From the NCBI GenBank assembly GCA_001414345.1, contig LLCB01000480.1, forward strand, positions 1 through 31,478: DNA of 31,478 nt. Reading direction: 5' to 3'. This stretch comes from Hymenoscyphus infarciens. Taxonomy: Eukaryota > Ascomycota > Leotiomycetes > Helotiales > Helotiaceae. Positions 18,891 through 30,749 of this stretch are shown here, piece by piece. The notes beneath the pieces were generated by a model. The model saw only the letters and a program-made list of their open reading frames with translations, did no database searches and was not told the DNA's origin. How positions within the stretch are numbered: the stretch's first letter is position 1; every line of letters starts with the position of its first letter. Made by a program: the position numbers and the translations under genes.

Positions 18891-21084
18891 CTAGTATAAT
18901 CCAAGACTTAGCCTAAGAGTCCTCTATCCCTTTATGCTGGTTTTTATTTAATTTAATAGTATATAGAGTAGAAGAGGGTTAATGAGTAGGGAATGAAAGC
19001 ATTAATTAGGTATTTAGACAAGGCTTAGAAGTTATTTCGCCGTCTTTTTTAAAGTCTTAGATTATTTTTAGATTATTTTTAGGGTTTTGTTTTATTAGTA
19101 TAAGTAAGGTATAGGTTATAGAATAGAATAGGGAATAGAGCTATGCTTTATAAGATTTTAATTATAAATTAGCACTTCTAGAAGAGACTTCCTTTCCTAG
19201 TATAGAGAATGATATAGTTTTTGTAGTTTTATATACTAAACTATACTATAGTTTAAGTGCAATTAGTAGAACTAAGTAATAAATTAATAAAACCAACTAC
19301 GTAAACTATTATAGTTTTCAAAAACTATCGATAAAAAGAGCGACTATTCTTAATCTAAAAGTAGCTCTTTAGTAGTAACTAAAGTCTTAATCTCTCTTAT
19401 ACTTCTCTTATTCTTCTTCTTCTCTACTACTCTACTCTCTCTTTTCACCTTTATTACGATATCTTCTATCTTAAGTAAACTAACTAATCTAAGACTTTAG
19501 ATATATAAGCGCGTTTATTAAGAGCTTCTTTAGCGTAGGTTTAGAATCTCTCGCTAACTTTCTCGAGAGTATTTAGGCTTCTTTTAGTAGTATATTAATA
19601 TTAATATTATTATTAGTATTATTATTATTAGTATTATTATTTTAATAAAAGTACGACTAATAGTCTAAGATCTTAAGTTTCTTCTAAGATAGATCGTAAG
19701 AGCTTAGCTAATAGAAAGAGTAGAAAATACTAAAAGATTATTTAAAAGAGCTTAGTTTTTCTTATTTCTACGCTCTTTTAAACTTTATCTCTTTCTGGAA
19801 ATTTAGCTTAAGCTATAAGAATTTAAGATATTATTATTATTATATCTATTATATAATAGTAAGAAGCTACTTAGTTTATAAAACTACGTAGTTTTACTAT
19901 AGAAAACTATACTAACTATAGTTTTAGATAAGTAATTGAAAACTAAGTAAGAGTTTTTAAGATCTAATTAGAGAGTAAGTTAGTATAGTTAGTTCTTTAA
20001 AAATTATATATATATTCTCTATACTATTCTTTCTATAGCTCTTTTATAGCTTCTTTATATTCTCCTAGTCTCTTCTCTAGTTTCTAGGCTTCTATACTTC
20101 TTCTTCGCTTCTATATTATACTTATACTCTCTAGAGTCTTAACTCTTACGCTTTTATTCTTAGAACATAATCGCGATTATAAAAGAAGGAGATTATATAC
20201 TCTCTCTCTCTCTTTTCTCTTCTCTAAATAAAATATATATATAAGTATATAGCTACTATACTATATTATACTAAAAGTCTATATACTTAACCTTTTATTA
20301 AATAGAGCTTTTATATCTTATATAAATACTTTTCCTAAAAGTAGAGAGAAAGTTTATATAAAACGTTTAAAGAGACTTAATAACTATAAAGTTTTAACTA
20401 ATACTTTAGTCTCTTTCTTTCTCTTTCTATCTTTCTTATTCTTCTTTTCTTCTCTTTTTATCTTTTTAAAATAAGTAAAAGAGAAGAAGAGAAGAGTAAG
20501 AAGAGATAAAGATAGTAAGTATAGCTAGAAAGTAGATATTTTCTAGGAATTTATAATTAGAAACTTAGAAAGTACTAATAGCTTCTTTTCTCTATTCTCT
20601 GTTTTATAGTAGATAGATATTAGTAGTTTTTTTTTTGTTTTTATATTTTGATTTTTATATACTAGCTAGCTTACTAGAGCGTCCTAGATATACTAAAAAG
20701 TCGGAATTAACTAAATCGCAAATTATAAATCGCAAATTATAAAAGTTATATAAATTAAGAGATAATTATAAAAGGTATTAAATATTAAATTAAAACATAT
20801 TATAGTAAGAGATATATATATATAATATAAAAAGACTATATAAATCGACTTTTATTACTATAATAAGTTTCTAAATTATATCTTAAAACTAGGCCTTTTT
20901 TAAGCTAATTACTCTAGATTACTTAATATCGAAGTAATTAGCTCGCTTTAAAAGCTTAAATAATCTTAATTTAAGATTATTTAAGTACTTTTAACTACTT
21001 TTCTTAATCGTATACTAATTTCCTAATTAGAGTTAGTACTATTTATTTTATAAGCTAATTACCTTATATACTAACTCTCTTATA
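18890..21084. other. Unassigned RIPped DNA right of the gene island
   Basis: About 2.2 kb with no recognised gene or LTR. It includes an ATT/AGT trinucleotide-rich patch near 19590-19645, several ACTATAGTTT-like palindromic bits at 19240-19330 and 19870-19935 that do not resolve into clean terminal repeats, and the imperfect inverted repeat at 20427-20515. Confidence 0.6.
20427..20515. repeat. Imperfect inverted repeat (pyrimidine/purine hairpin)
   Basis: A C/T-only arm starting CTATCTTTCTTATTC is followed by a G/A-rich arm ending AAGAGATAAAGATAG that is largely its reverse complement. Mismatches are mainly C/T-type, so the hairpin was probably better paired before mutation. Origin unknown. 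Confidence 0.65.
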
Positions 21085-21467
21085 TTACTTCTTCTTTTAA
21101 ATACTACTCTTTATTATTTCTTTCTTTAAAAGTACTATCTTACTACTATATATACTCTCTCTTCTTTCTTAAATTTAAGTATTAACAACGATAGAAGAAG
21201 AAAGAGAATAAGCTCTAATAGTAGCTCTAAGTATCTATTAAAATATAATATCTTTAGTAGTAGAATCTCTTAAGATAAATTAAATTAGTTACTTCTTTCT
21301 TTAAATACTACTCTATATTATTCCTTTCTTTAAAAGTACTATTCTACTACTATATATACTCTCTCTTCTTCTTTGAATTCAAGTACTAATAATAATAGAA
21401 GAAGGAAGAGAATAAGCTCTAGTAGTAGCTCTAGATATCTATTAAGGTGCGTTATCCTTAGTAGTAG
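21085..21467 (+). repeat. Tandem duplication, two ~179-bp copies offset by 204 bp
   Basis: 21085-21263 and 21289-21467 align along their length, both starting TTACTTCTT and ending TTAGTAGTAG. Copy 2 retains G/C where copy 1 has A/T (for example GGTGCGTTATCC versus AATATAATATC), so the two were RIPped unequally. Confidence 0.9.
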
Positions 21468-22059
21468 TATTATAGTATAATAATCTAAGAATTTTAAGTA
21501 TAGTAGAAAGTATAAAAAGAGCGATTTTAAGTATATAATAGAAGTTTAAATCTCCTATATTAGTTTGTTAATTTAGAGCTATATAAGATGTTTATAAAGA
21601 AGTTATACTAAAAGAAAGTCCTTATTTAAGAGATATATAATATTCTTAAAAGTAAATATAATATCGACGTCTCTAATACTACTCTTAAGCTTTAAATTAA
21701 TATAAAATAGAACCTTTACTAGTATAAAAAAAGTAAGACTACTTCTATCTTATATATATAAGTAGTATATCTCTTTAAAGATATAGGATTATCTAATTTA
21801 AGTATAGTATCTATATTAAATTATAAGAGCTTTATAATTAAGCTTTAAAGGCTTTAAAGGTTATAATTTAAAATAGATCCTCGATATTAAAAGTTCTTTA
21901 TATAGAAAGAGTATAAAGAGCTAGAGGCTATTCTTTAGTATAAGAGATATACGAATATAGCTACTTTAGTACTATAAGAAGCTTTAATATTAAGTTCCTC
22001 TATATATATCTTAATACTTATAGTATTAATAGAGATAGAAATAAAAGATAGAGGTAGAA

Positions 22060-25000
22060 TAAGATTTAAAAGACGTTATTAAAAGTTAATAAGAAGAGGT
22101 ATAACCGTAGATTATAAGAGATTAAGAATACTTATAGTGAATATATTATACTAGAACCTAATTTTATAAAAAGTATTAATAGATATTCTAAATTAAGATT
22201 TATTAGTATTAAGATATATACTAGTATTAATATCTATACTTAATTTATCTCTTAGAGCTATTATAGTATCTTAAATAATATAATAGTATCTACTCTATAG
22301 TAATATAGTAATACTATAAGTAGTCTTAAAAAGATACTATACTATATATAATTAGATTAAGAATTAGAATCTCTAATAGTAGTAGACGCTTACTATATAC
22401 TTTGTTAATAATAAGCTATAGAAAGTAGTAGAGAGCTATATTAATTTTTAGACTTATATTAGTTTAGTACTTCTATAGCTAACTAATATATTAAGGCTTA
22501 GTAGAGATAGCTTATAAAAGAGTCTTTAAATAAGTAGAAGATATACTTCTAGAGTATTTATAAAAAGAGGTTATTTTCTAAAAAGAGTCTCTCTAATATA
22601 ATTACTATATTATATATATATATTCTAATTATTTAGACAAAGCTTTAAACGTTTATATATATATAGAATTACTATTATATTTATACTAATACTAATTAAG
22701 AGTATAAAGTACTAGAAGTATTATAGACTAACTTTTACTATTCTAGGAGTAAAGAGTATCTAGTAGACGATTATACTATTAAGATACTTACTAAGAAGCT
22801 TACTAAGCTTTAGGAATTATATTAGAATTAGAATATTAATATATTTTTACTTTAGATAACTCTAGAGTAGTATAAAATAAAATTATTAGTATATATCTAA
22901 GAAAGTAATTTAGTAGAATTAGGCTTTTTAAGTAAACTAGAGAGAGTATATAAGTAGAAGCTATGCTCTAAAGTAGCTTAAGAATTAAAAGAAGCTAGAA
23001 AAGTAGATTAAGATAAATTTAGTATATACTTTAGTAATAAAGATAGAAGCGATTAAGTAATAAACGTAGTACTAGAATATTTATATAATAGTAACTTCTT
23101 AGATTAGGAATTAGAGAAGTTAGATAATAATAGTTTAGTAGAATTAGATAAGGATTAAAGAGAGTATATAACTAATAGATATATCTTACTAGTTAAAGAT
23201 AATTTAAAAAGAGATTTAGAGATTAATATTAGTAGATAAATTTATATTTAATTAATCTACTTTAGAGACTACTAATTTATCTTTAGAATTAAGTCTCTTC
23301 CTTTATAGAGCTCTTCTACTAATAGATAGTATTAAATATTATTATTATAGTAGAGTACTTTAATAATCCTAATTCTAGGTTATTTACTAAAAGATACTCT
23401 CTTAAATCTATTTAAAAAGGAAGATTCTAAATCTATCTCTTCTTTCTAGATTAATAACCTTATACTTAATATATATCTCTAGCTATAATAGTATTTTTAA
23501 GATTATAGTATTATAATCTACTAACTAACTATAGACTTTATAATAGTCTATAATTATAATTACCTACTAGCTAGAGTAAATAGAACGTTAATAGAAGGTA
23601 ATATAATAAAGGAAGTATATATTACTATCTATAAAAGGCGTAGAGAGTTAGCTAGTAGTATTGCTTTCGCTATCTATAATTAATAACTAAATAGATATAC
23701 TAAACTAGGAATAAACCTATACTAAATATAAGCTAAGCTCTAAGCTTAAAATTTATATATTTTAGCTATAAAAAAAGGCTTAATATAACTCTAGAGAGGA
23801 ATAGATATGTTTATTAACTTTTAATTAATTTTAGAAGTAATTTATATAAGATTTTAGATATAGTTATAGTTATATAATTCTCTAAGTACTTAGAGAGAGA
23901 TTTTAATAGAGTAAATCTACTAACTATAACTATTAGTACTAAGTCTAATTTGTAAATTACTTACTACTACTAATAAAACTTAGTAATCTTAGATCTTTAA
24001 ATCTTTAAAAAATTATAATACTATAGGTTTTATATCTATTAAGTTCTAGTTAGCTTTATAGATATAAATAATACTATTCTATATTTAAATTAAAAGTAAA
24101 AGAATTAATTTAGAATATTATATTTTTAAGCTATTTTAAATATATAGATTATTAACTTTTATTAGTAGTAGTAAATAATTTATAAATTAAACTAATTATT
24201 AATCGCTTACTTTTAGAACTTCCTTAGTCTTTAGAGAATGTTTCTAAGCTAGTCTCTAAGTAGTCGCTTAGAGTAGAATATTCTTTAATCTAGTCTTATT
24301 TACGTCTACTCTTATAAATACTTATAGAATAGTAAATAAAGTCCTAGCCTTTATAAAGAATAATATACTATATAACTAGTAATTATTTAATATATACTAG
24401 AATAGTATATTAGAGTCTTATAAATAATACTAAAAGTAAGAAGTAAGGTATAAAAGGTTATATAGTTTAAGAAGAATAGTTTTTTAATTTTCCTACTTTT
24501 ATTCTATTACTTTTACTTATACTTTTAGAAGCTCTATATCTAGTACTTTATAATACTAAAAATATATTAGAATATCTTAATATTAGTCTCCTAAATACTT
24601 AGAAGTCTAGGCTTCTTATTCTAAGAGTTTAAGACTTAATATATACTTTTATTACTTTCTAGTAAACTTAGTAAGTACTTTAGAAAATTATATATCTATA
24701 CTTTCTTAGAAGCTAGGTAAAATACTCTCTAATAATAAGATTAAGAACTATTTATAAAAAGTAAAGAACTACTCTATCTACTCTATAAAAGCTATAATAT
24801 AAAGCTCTAATAGCTAAGAGATGAAATAATAGTTAATTATATAGTTTAAGAGAAAGTAATAGAAGGCTACTATAGAATATACTACTACTAACTACTCTAC
24901 TCTTATTATTAAGTAAAAGAAGAATAAATTAGCTATAGTAAAAGAGTAAGCTATTTAGAAGAAAAAGGCTAGAGCTCGATAATCCTTCTTTATAAAGACT

Positions 25001-25510
25001 CTTAATAAAACTAAAATAATTAGAGCGAAAGTATATAAGAAGAGATTTATCTTTAATAAGAAAAAGGCTAAAAGTAAGTAGTACTTTTAAATTTAATATA
25101 TACTACTAATTAGTATAGGTTTCTTAGCTTCTCCTCTTCTAATTTATAGAGTATTAAAGTCTATCTCTATTACTAAAATCTATATTTAAGTAGTCTTATA
25201 TATCTATATATATATAATAAGTACTAAGAACTTCTCTACTACTAAGAGTATCTCTATAATTATATATACTTCTATAATATAACGTAGTAAGATAGTTAGA
25301 ATATAAATTAATAATAACTTTCTATTTTAGATATCTTACTTATTTACTAGTAACTTTAAGAATCTATTTAACTTTAAATTAGTACTCTAGAATCTAGAAT
25401 ATATAAGTAAACAGGTTTACTATTAAGCTCTTAGAGAATATCTATTATATAATCTCTACTCTTAGTAGATAAGATTCTATTAATATACTACTTCTTACTA
25501 ATAAGATAGA
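22060..25510 (+). pseudogene. Very long decayed reading frame (about 1,150 codons), function unknown
   Basis: From about 22060 to 25510 one frame stays coherent with no indel. Its stops are TAA/TAG of RIP type, and protein-like stretches recur in the same frame: QELESLIVVDAYYILC near 22350 (first residue inferred), LGFLSKLERVYK near 22920, RRRELASSIAFAIYN near 23640 and KKKARAR near 24960. A basic Lys/Arg-rich segment lies at about 24900-25080. Upstream in the same frame, near 21960-22010, YEYSYFSTIRSFNIKFLYIYLN could be a RIPped C2H2 finger (Cys/His to Tyr). After 25510 an open stretch continues in another frame to about 26030. I do not recognise the family. It has no RT, integrase or DDE motif that I can see. 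A large mobile-element-borne protein is likely but unproven. Confidence 0.55.
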
Positions 25511-26635
25511 AGACGTCTTTTTAACTATAAACGTTATTATAAGAAAGAGGAAAGCTAAGTAATTAAGTATTATAGATTCTAAGAAAGTAGATAATATATA
25601 AGCGCTTATATAATACTTTAATTTACTAAAAGGTCTTACTAATAAAAAGTACTATAAAGTATATATAGTATTTAATAGCTATACTAATAATAAGTCTTAA
25701 TCTTCTAAAAAGAGATAATCTATCGCGCTTTTATAGAATACTTAAGAGCTACTAATTCTACTTTAACTCTTAATATCTATTAAGATATCTAATAATAAGT
25801 CTATTATACTTAAAGATAACGCTTAGAATAGAGAGAGAGATACTAAGCCTATACTATTACTAGAGAATAGTACTAGTACTAGAGTAAGTATAATATTAGT
25901 AAATAATTTAGAATTAGATAATCTTCTAGAGATATCTATAATTATTACTATATACTTAGAAGACTATTTTAAAATTATTACTATATATTTAAAAAAGGAG
26001 AATAAATAGTTCTAGAGATAGTTCTAAAAGTAATATAGAAAGTAAGAATATAAATATAGATATAAGAGAGAATACTAATAGTAAAGGAATATTAACTCTA
26101 GGCTTATACTTACTATTACCTCTTATAAAAGATAAGAAGAAGAAGAGCTTAATAGTATCTACTAAGTTAAATATACTAGAGAGAGTAGATAAGAAAATAT
26201 AATAATAGATAGATATAGATAAGTAAATTATAAGAGATCTTAATACTTAATTATATATAGATATTAATACTATTATTACTAAAGATAAGCTTAAATTAAT
26301 TAATAAGAAAAAGTAATTAAAACTTAAATAAGAGCTTAATAAGAGAGTCTCTAATTTACTCTTATCTACTTCTCTTATAACTATAAATATACTAGTAAGT
26401 AAAATAATATCTACTACTATAATTACTTCTATAAATAGCTTTAAATTAAAGAGAAAGAGAGAAGATACTCTCTCTTAAATAACCTTTACTAATTAACTCT
26501 CTTATACTACTAAAAAGGTTAGAATTATATATAATAAGTCTAATAAGAAGAGAGATAAGAAGTAAGAGTATATAGTAGTAGATACTTTAGATATAGATAT
26601 TAAGAGAATTATCTATAATATCTTAATTTTATTAC
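25511..26635 (+). other. RIPped region after the long frame
   Basis: A second coherent frame (DVFLTINVIIRKRKAK at 25512 onward) runs to about 26030 and may be the same decayed gene after a frameshift. The rest, to the LTR of copy B, shows no gene. ATTAC (26631-26635) directly precedes that LTR. Confidence 0.45.
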
Positions 26636-27132
26636 TATAACAGCACGAAATATACACAACTACAGTAGAGGTATATAAGAGTGCGTATAGTAGAATAACG
26701 TATATAGATACTAGGTACTAATATAAAAGAAAATAATAACTATCCCTCTACTATACTAAATATAAACGTCTATATATAAGAAGGTTAGAAGCTTCTAAGT
26801 TCTAATAATAATAATAACTAAGCCTTGCTTAATATAGCTAATACTAAACAATAAGAGCTAAAAAGCTAAATATATAACCTCTAATCCTTTAGAAAGCTAA
26901 ATATATAATATCTAGACCTTAATCCCTTCTATATATGAATATTAGATATTAATACCTTTAATACTTCGCTTATATAAGTATTAGTTATTTCGTAATCTCG
27001 GCTAAAGAGGTATTAGAGGTATTAGCACTGCTTAGAGGTATTAGTAGTTTTGTAAATACTAATAATTCCAGATAGTACTATTATATAATAATCTAGCTAT
27101 TATATAATAATCTAGGATAGTATACTATTATA
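26636..27132 (-). repeat. 3' LTR of copy B (497 bp)
   Basis: On the minus strand it begins TATAATAGTATACTATCC and ends CGTGCTGTTATA. It is 72 bp longer than the LTR of A because of short internal duplications, for example a repeated TAGATTATTATATAATAG unit and a repeat around ATATATTTAGCTTT. Confidence 0.88.
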
Positions 27133-27144
27133 TCCCCTCTTTTT
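27133..27144 (-). other. Polypurine tract of copy B
   Basis: On the minus strand AAAAAGAGGGGA abuts the LTR start, the expected place for the plus-strand primer. It is better preserved than the A equivalent. Confidence 0.75.
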
Positions 27145-27714
27145 CAAAAAGACTCGTCTCGAGTCTTCGGTTAGCGATTAATATAGTATCGAGTCGATTA
27201 GAGTATTATTTATCTTTTTATCGTAAAGAATATAACTTTATCTTACTATTATAGTATCTAGTGGTCAGGGTAGGGTCGGTGGCTAGTAGTATTATTGTTT
27301 AAAAGCTAATCGCTCTTTATTTACTACTCTGTGTAATAATAGGATGCGAACGGAAGAGAGGCTGATAATTAGCTATTAGGTAGAAAGCAGTACGCTGCTA
27401 CAGAGTTATCGTATTCTTACTATTATTATATATTATAATAGTAATTATTAAGTAATAAACAACAATCGTAAAGCAATAGCTATTATTATAAGTAGTATAT
27501 TAGCAGACGACTTTTCCCTAATTCTAACTTCTCTTCTTCTTTTCTTTTTATCTAAAATAACACACATATAGTAAGAATATCTTCTAATTAGGTATATTCT
27601 TATATACTAACTTATCTTCTAGAACACATATATATATTATATATATATATAAAAGTAAGTTCTTCTCTCCTTAATTAGACCTGATTTAGAGCTAATCTAA
27701 TATAGTAAAATACC

Positions 27715-28350
27715 TCTTCTATATCCTTCTAGTACGCTTCTAGCTACTCACCGAGTCTACTACGTTTAGTACCTTTAGGCAAAATCTTAGAATAGAGATT
27801 ACGTATATACTTTTAAGAAGCTAAAGTCGAAGAAGTACAGGTACTACATAGAGTAGAATACTATATACATTCTAGTAAGTTTAATTCTAAATATATACTA
27901 AATCTATTCTAACTTAGGTAGTTACTATAGTTTATTAGAAAGGAGTTTAGCAAGCTTTAGAGTAAGGAGGAGAAGAGGGAGGTTAAGAAGACTATAAAGG
28001 CTTTAAATAAGGTATTAGTCGTTATCGGTGCTAAGGCACTAAAGAGTGGTTTAGAGGTATAGTTTACCCTCTTAGAAGAGACTTAAGCACTTTATACTAA
28101 GGTTATTATAAGTACCTCTTACTTATTAGAGGGGTTTTAGTTACTAACATTTAATAGTTCTTATACTATACTATAGAGGGTAAGACCTCTATCTAAACCT
28201 AGGTTTAGGTCCTCTTTAAGGCTTATCTAAAGAGTTTATAAGCGTCCCCTTTAAAGCTAGTTATAAGAGGTTACTAAGGTAAGAAGCGTCCCTATAAGAA
28301 AGAGGTAGTAAAAGAAGAGCTAATTTAAGCTCCTTACGCTTAAGAGAGTA
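27715..28350 (+). pseudogene. Antisense coiled-coil-rich gene of the Gypsy element (copy B)
   Basis: Read on the plus strand, opposite to pol of copy B, one frame is coherent for about 210 codons. It contains EAKVEEVQVLHRVEYYI near 27815, a Lys/Glu-rich heptad-like stretch KEEKREVKKTIKALNKV near 27965, and ALKSGLEV near 28030. Breaks are nearly all TAG/TAA, as expected from Gln or Trp codons hit by RIP. The start is unclear because ATG would have become ATA. A TGA near 27690 bounds it upstream. Its constant position between pol and the 3' LTR in both copies argues for an element-encoded gene. Function unknown. Reported Boty-type antisense genes are the natural comparison, recalled and not checked. 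Confidence 0.65.
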
Positions 28351-28927
28351 GAGAGAAGAATAATAAGTTAGAGAAAGGAGAGGCTATAGCCTAGAAAGGG
28401 TTAGTAGGCCCTATTCTAGTAGTGACTTAGTCTTAGTTCTTTACTTTATTAATTTCGAATATTCCTACTAGTTAGTGTTTTATCTTAGGTTTTTATTATA
28501 AGTTCCTTATTAAGAGTAACTAGAATTAGAGAGTATTAATATTATAAATTAACTCTTTTACCTAATTCTTATCTAATTCCTATATATTAAGCTATTTAGA
28601 GAGGTGTCGGGGTAGTCTCAGCTCTTTTAGATATTTAGTATAAAAGTCTCTTAAATAATATAGTAAACTCTAAAAATTATCTATAAGATACTAAGTAGAA
28701 TCTAAATCGTATCTAACCTAGTTTATAGATGCTTATAAAAGAGACTTCGTTTTTAAATCCTTTAATATTAAGTATAAGTATTCTCGTCTACTAAAAGAGT
28801 ATAGTCTAATCCTATCTAATAAGTTAGAAAAAGTTTAAAGTTTAAAAAGTTTAAAAAGTATAAAAAATTTAAAACAGAGATAGAAGTAAATTTAGAATAG
28901 AGTTAGAAGTCGTTTAGTTAAGAGGTA

Positions 28928-30700
28928 GTAATAACTTAGTTAAGAGCTTACTTTAAGAGCGTACTAATTTATATTCGATTTAAATTACTAAAAGAGTATA
29001 GGTTTAAAAAAGTTTAAAATAAAGTTAGAAGCGAATTTAGATTAGAGTTAGAGACGAATATTAAGAGGTAAAGTTATAAGTAATAGTAATATCTTAGCTA
29101 AGAGTTCACTTTAAGAGTATATCGATTTAGATCCGATTCAAATTCGAAAAAAACATCTAGTATACTAGATATAAAAGAAAGTAAGTTTATCTAAACTTAG
29201 GTCGATAAGGACTTAGAGTAAAGTTAGAAACAAAGAGTTAATAATATTATAAATAGTAATAACTTAGCTAAGAGGTTACTATCTTTTTAAGAGTATACTA
29301 ATTCGTATCCGAGTCGAATTTAGATAAAAAAAAAGAACTTCTAGCCCTACTAGAAGTAAAAGAAAGTAAGAAAGTAACAACTATAAAACCCTTATCAGAG
29401 TTGGTTAGGTTTTAGCTAGTTAAAGGCAAAGTTATTACTAAAGTTTATTAAATTGTCTAAGTATCTAGAGATAATAAAAGAGGTGGTTTCAGCTAGTCAA
29501 AATAAAAGAGTTATTATCAAATATTATTAAAGTTTAAAATTGTTATTTAAAGTCTAAGATAATAAAAGGTATAGTTTTAGCTAGTTAAAGGCAAAGTTAT
29601 AGCTAAATTATTAAAGTTAAAATTATTATCTAAGTATCTAGAGATAATAAAGGGACAGTTATAGATATAGTAGCATCTAAGGTTAGATGTCTAGTTATAT
29701 AAAACTATATTACTTAGGCCTATAAGCTGTCTCGTTCTCTTTAGCAATTTAAGTCTAAATTAAAGTATTTAAGGACTTATTTAAAATCGTCTTCTAATTC
29801 TAATTCTACTTTAAAAATAATAAGGAAAAAGTTTAAAGTAAAAATTATAAAAGTTTAAAGCAGAGTTAGATAGTACTTAGTTAAGAAACAGTAATAACTT
29901 AGTTAAAAGCTTACTTCTTTATTTTATCCTAATAGAAAGCATATTTTAATCGACTTATATTCGCTTTAAAAAGTTTAAATAAAAAAAAGGAACTTCTAGC
30001 CTAGCTAGAAAAGTAAGAAAGACTCTATACCAGAGTCGGTAGGGTTTCAGCTAGTTAAATAAACTTAGTACTAAAGTTATTATATTATCTTATTCTCTTT
30101 AAGTACTTAAAAACTTATTCATCTTCTAATTTCAAAGAAAGAGTTACTATTAGATTATAGAGAGTTTAGAGCTAAACTAGATAAGGATAGAGAGGTATTC
30201 TTTTAAACCAGAGTACTAATTATAAGTAACTTAGCGTTTTAGCGTATCTTCTTATCTATAGCTAAAAGATCGTTCACTATCTTAGCAAAGTTATAATTCT
30301 AGCGTCTCTTAAAAGTAGTAGACAGGTTTTAAAGCTAAGATATAATCTTATTTTATTCTATATATAAAAGAACCTTTCTAATTCTAGTATCTCTCTAAGT
30401 ATAGCTATACTCGAAAAGTAACCTTTTAAAGTCGGTAAAAGTTTCTTTAGCGTAATCTTGTTCTAATTCTACTTCTATCTCTTTCAACCTTTATACCGGC
30501 TACTAGGACTCGGTTCATAACCGAGTAATCATAGTCTTTTAAATGTTCGCTAGTAGAGGTATTTTCGAAGGAAAAGTTCAAAGTCGAGTCGGATAATGTT
30601 CGGTCAGGATTAACAAAGAAAACAATAACTTAGCTAAGAGCTCGCTTCTAAGTTTTATCCTAATGAAAAGCGTATTTCAACTAATTCGTATCTAATTCAA
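28928..30700 (+). repeat. Five interspersed copies of a 60-80-bp motif
   Basis: Copies starting near 28928, 29086, 29256, 29891 and 30623 share the core AATAACTTAGCTAAGAG (or RIP variants), then a stretch ending in ATTCGTATC/TAATTCAA-like sequence. The last two copies share an extra insert (TTTATCCTAAT..AAAGC). The first three are spaced about 160-170 bp apart. Confidence 0.82.
29408..29655 (+). repeat. Three tandem copies of a ~77-88-bp unit
   Basis: Units at 29408-29484, 29485-29570 and 29571-29655 each start GGTTT(T/C)AGCTAGTTAAA-like and end GATAATAAA(A/G)G. A further partial copy starts near 30047. They lie within the interspersed repeat field. Confidence 0.85.
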
Positions 30701-30749
30701 GGGTTAGGAAGTAGTATGAAGTTCATTAAGAGCAGGGGCTCATAAGCGA

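Larger units (their letters stand above)
18890..28730. other. RIP-mutated AT-rich block 2
   Basis: Same TpA-rich, CpA/TpG-poor signature as block 1. The first 300 bases are milder, and the copy B region (26636-28730) is clearly less mutated than copy A. Contents: unassigned DNA, a tandem duplication, one long decayed frame and the truncated Gypsy copy B. Confidence 0.9.
26636..28730 (-). mobile_element. Gypsy copy B: truncated inverted relative of element A
   Basis: On the minus strand, it matches element A from the end of the chromodomain (about 7750) through the 3' region to the end of the 3' LTR. The homology stops near 28730, inside the chromodomain, where unrelated repeat-rich sequence begins, so gag, RT and most of integrase are missing. 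It has no E2 insertion: the target reads as a single uninterrupted site at 27790-27794. It keeps far more G/C and CpA/TpG than A, making it the better template for reading the antisense gene. Confidence 0.9.

Noticed and set aside
19230..19935. Possible small DNA transposon or MITE with ACTATAGTTT-like ends
   Set aside because: The palindromic fragments do not pair as consistent terminal inverted repeats and no target duplication was found.
22060..25510. Assignment of the long decayed frame to a tyrosine recombinase (DUF3435), RecQ-like helicase or pogo transposase
   Set aside because: I compared recalled features of each and could not place catalytic motifs, so naming any of them would be a guess.
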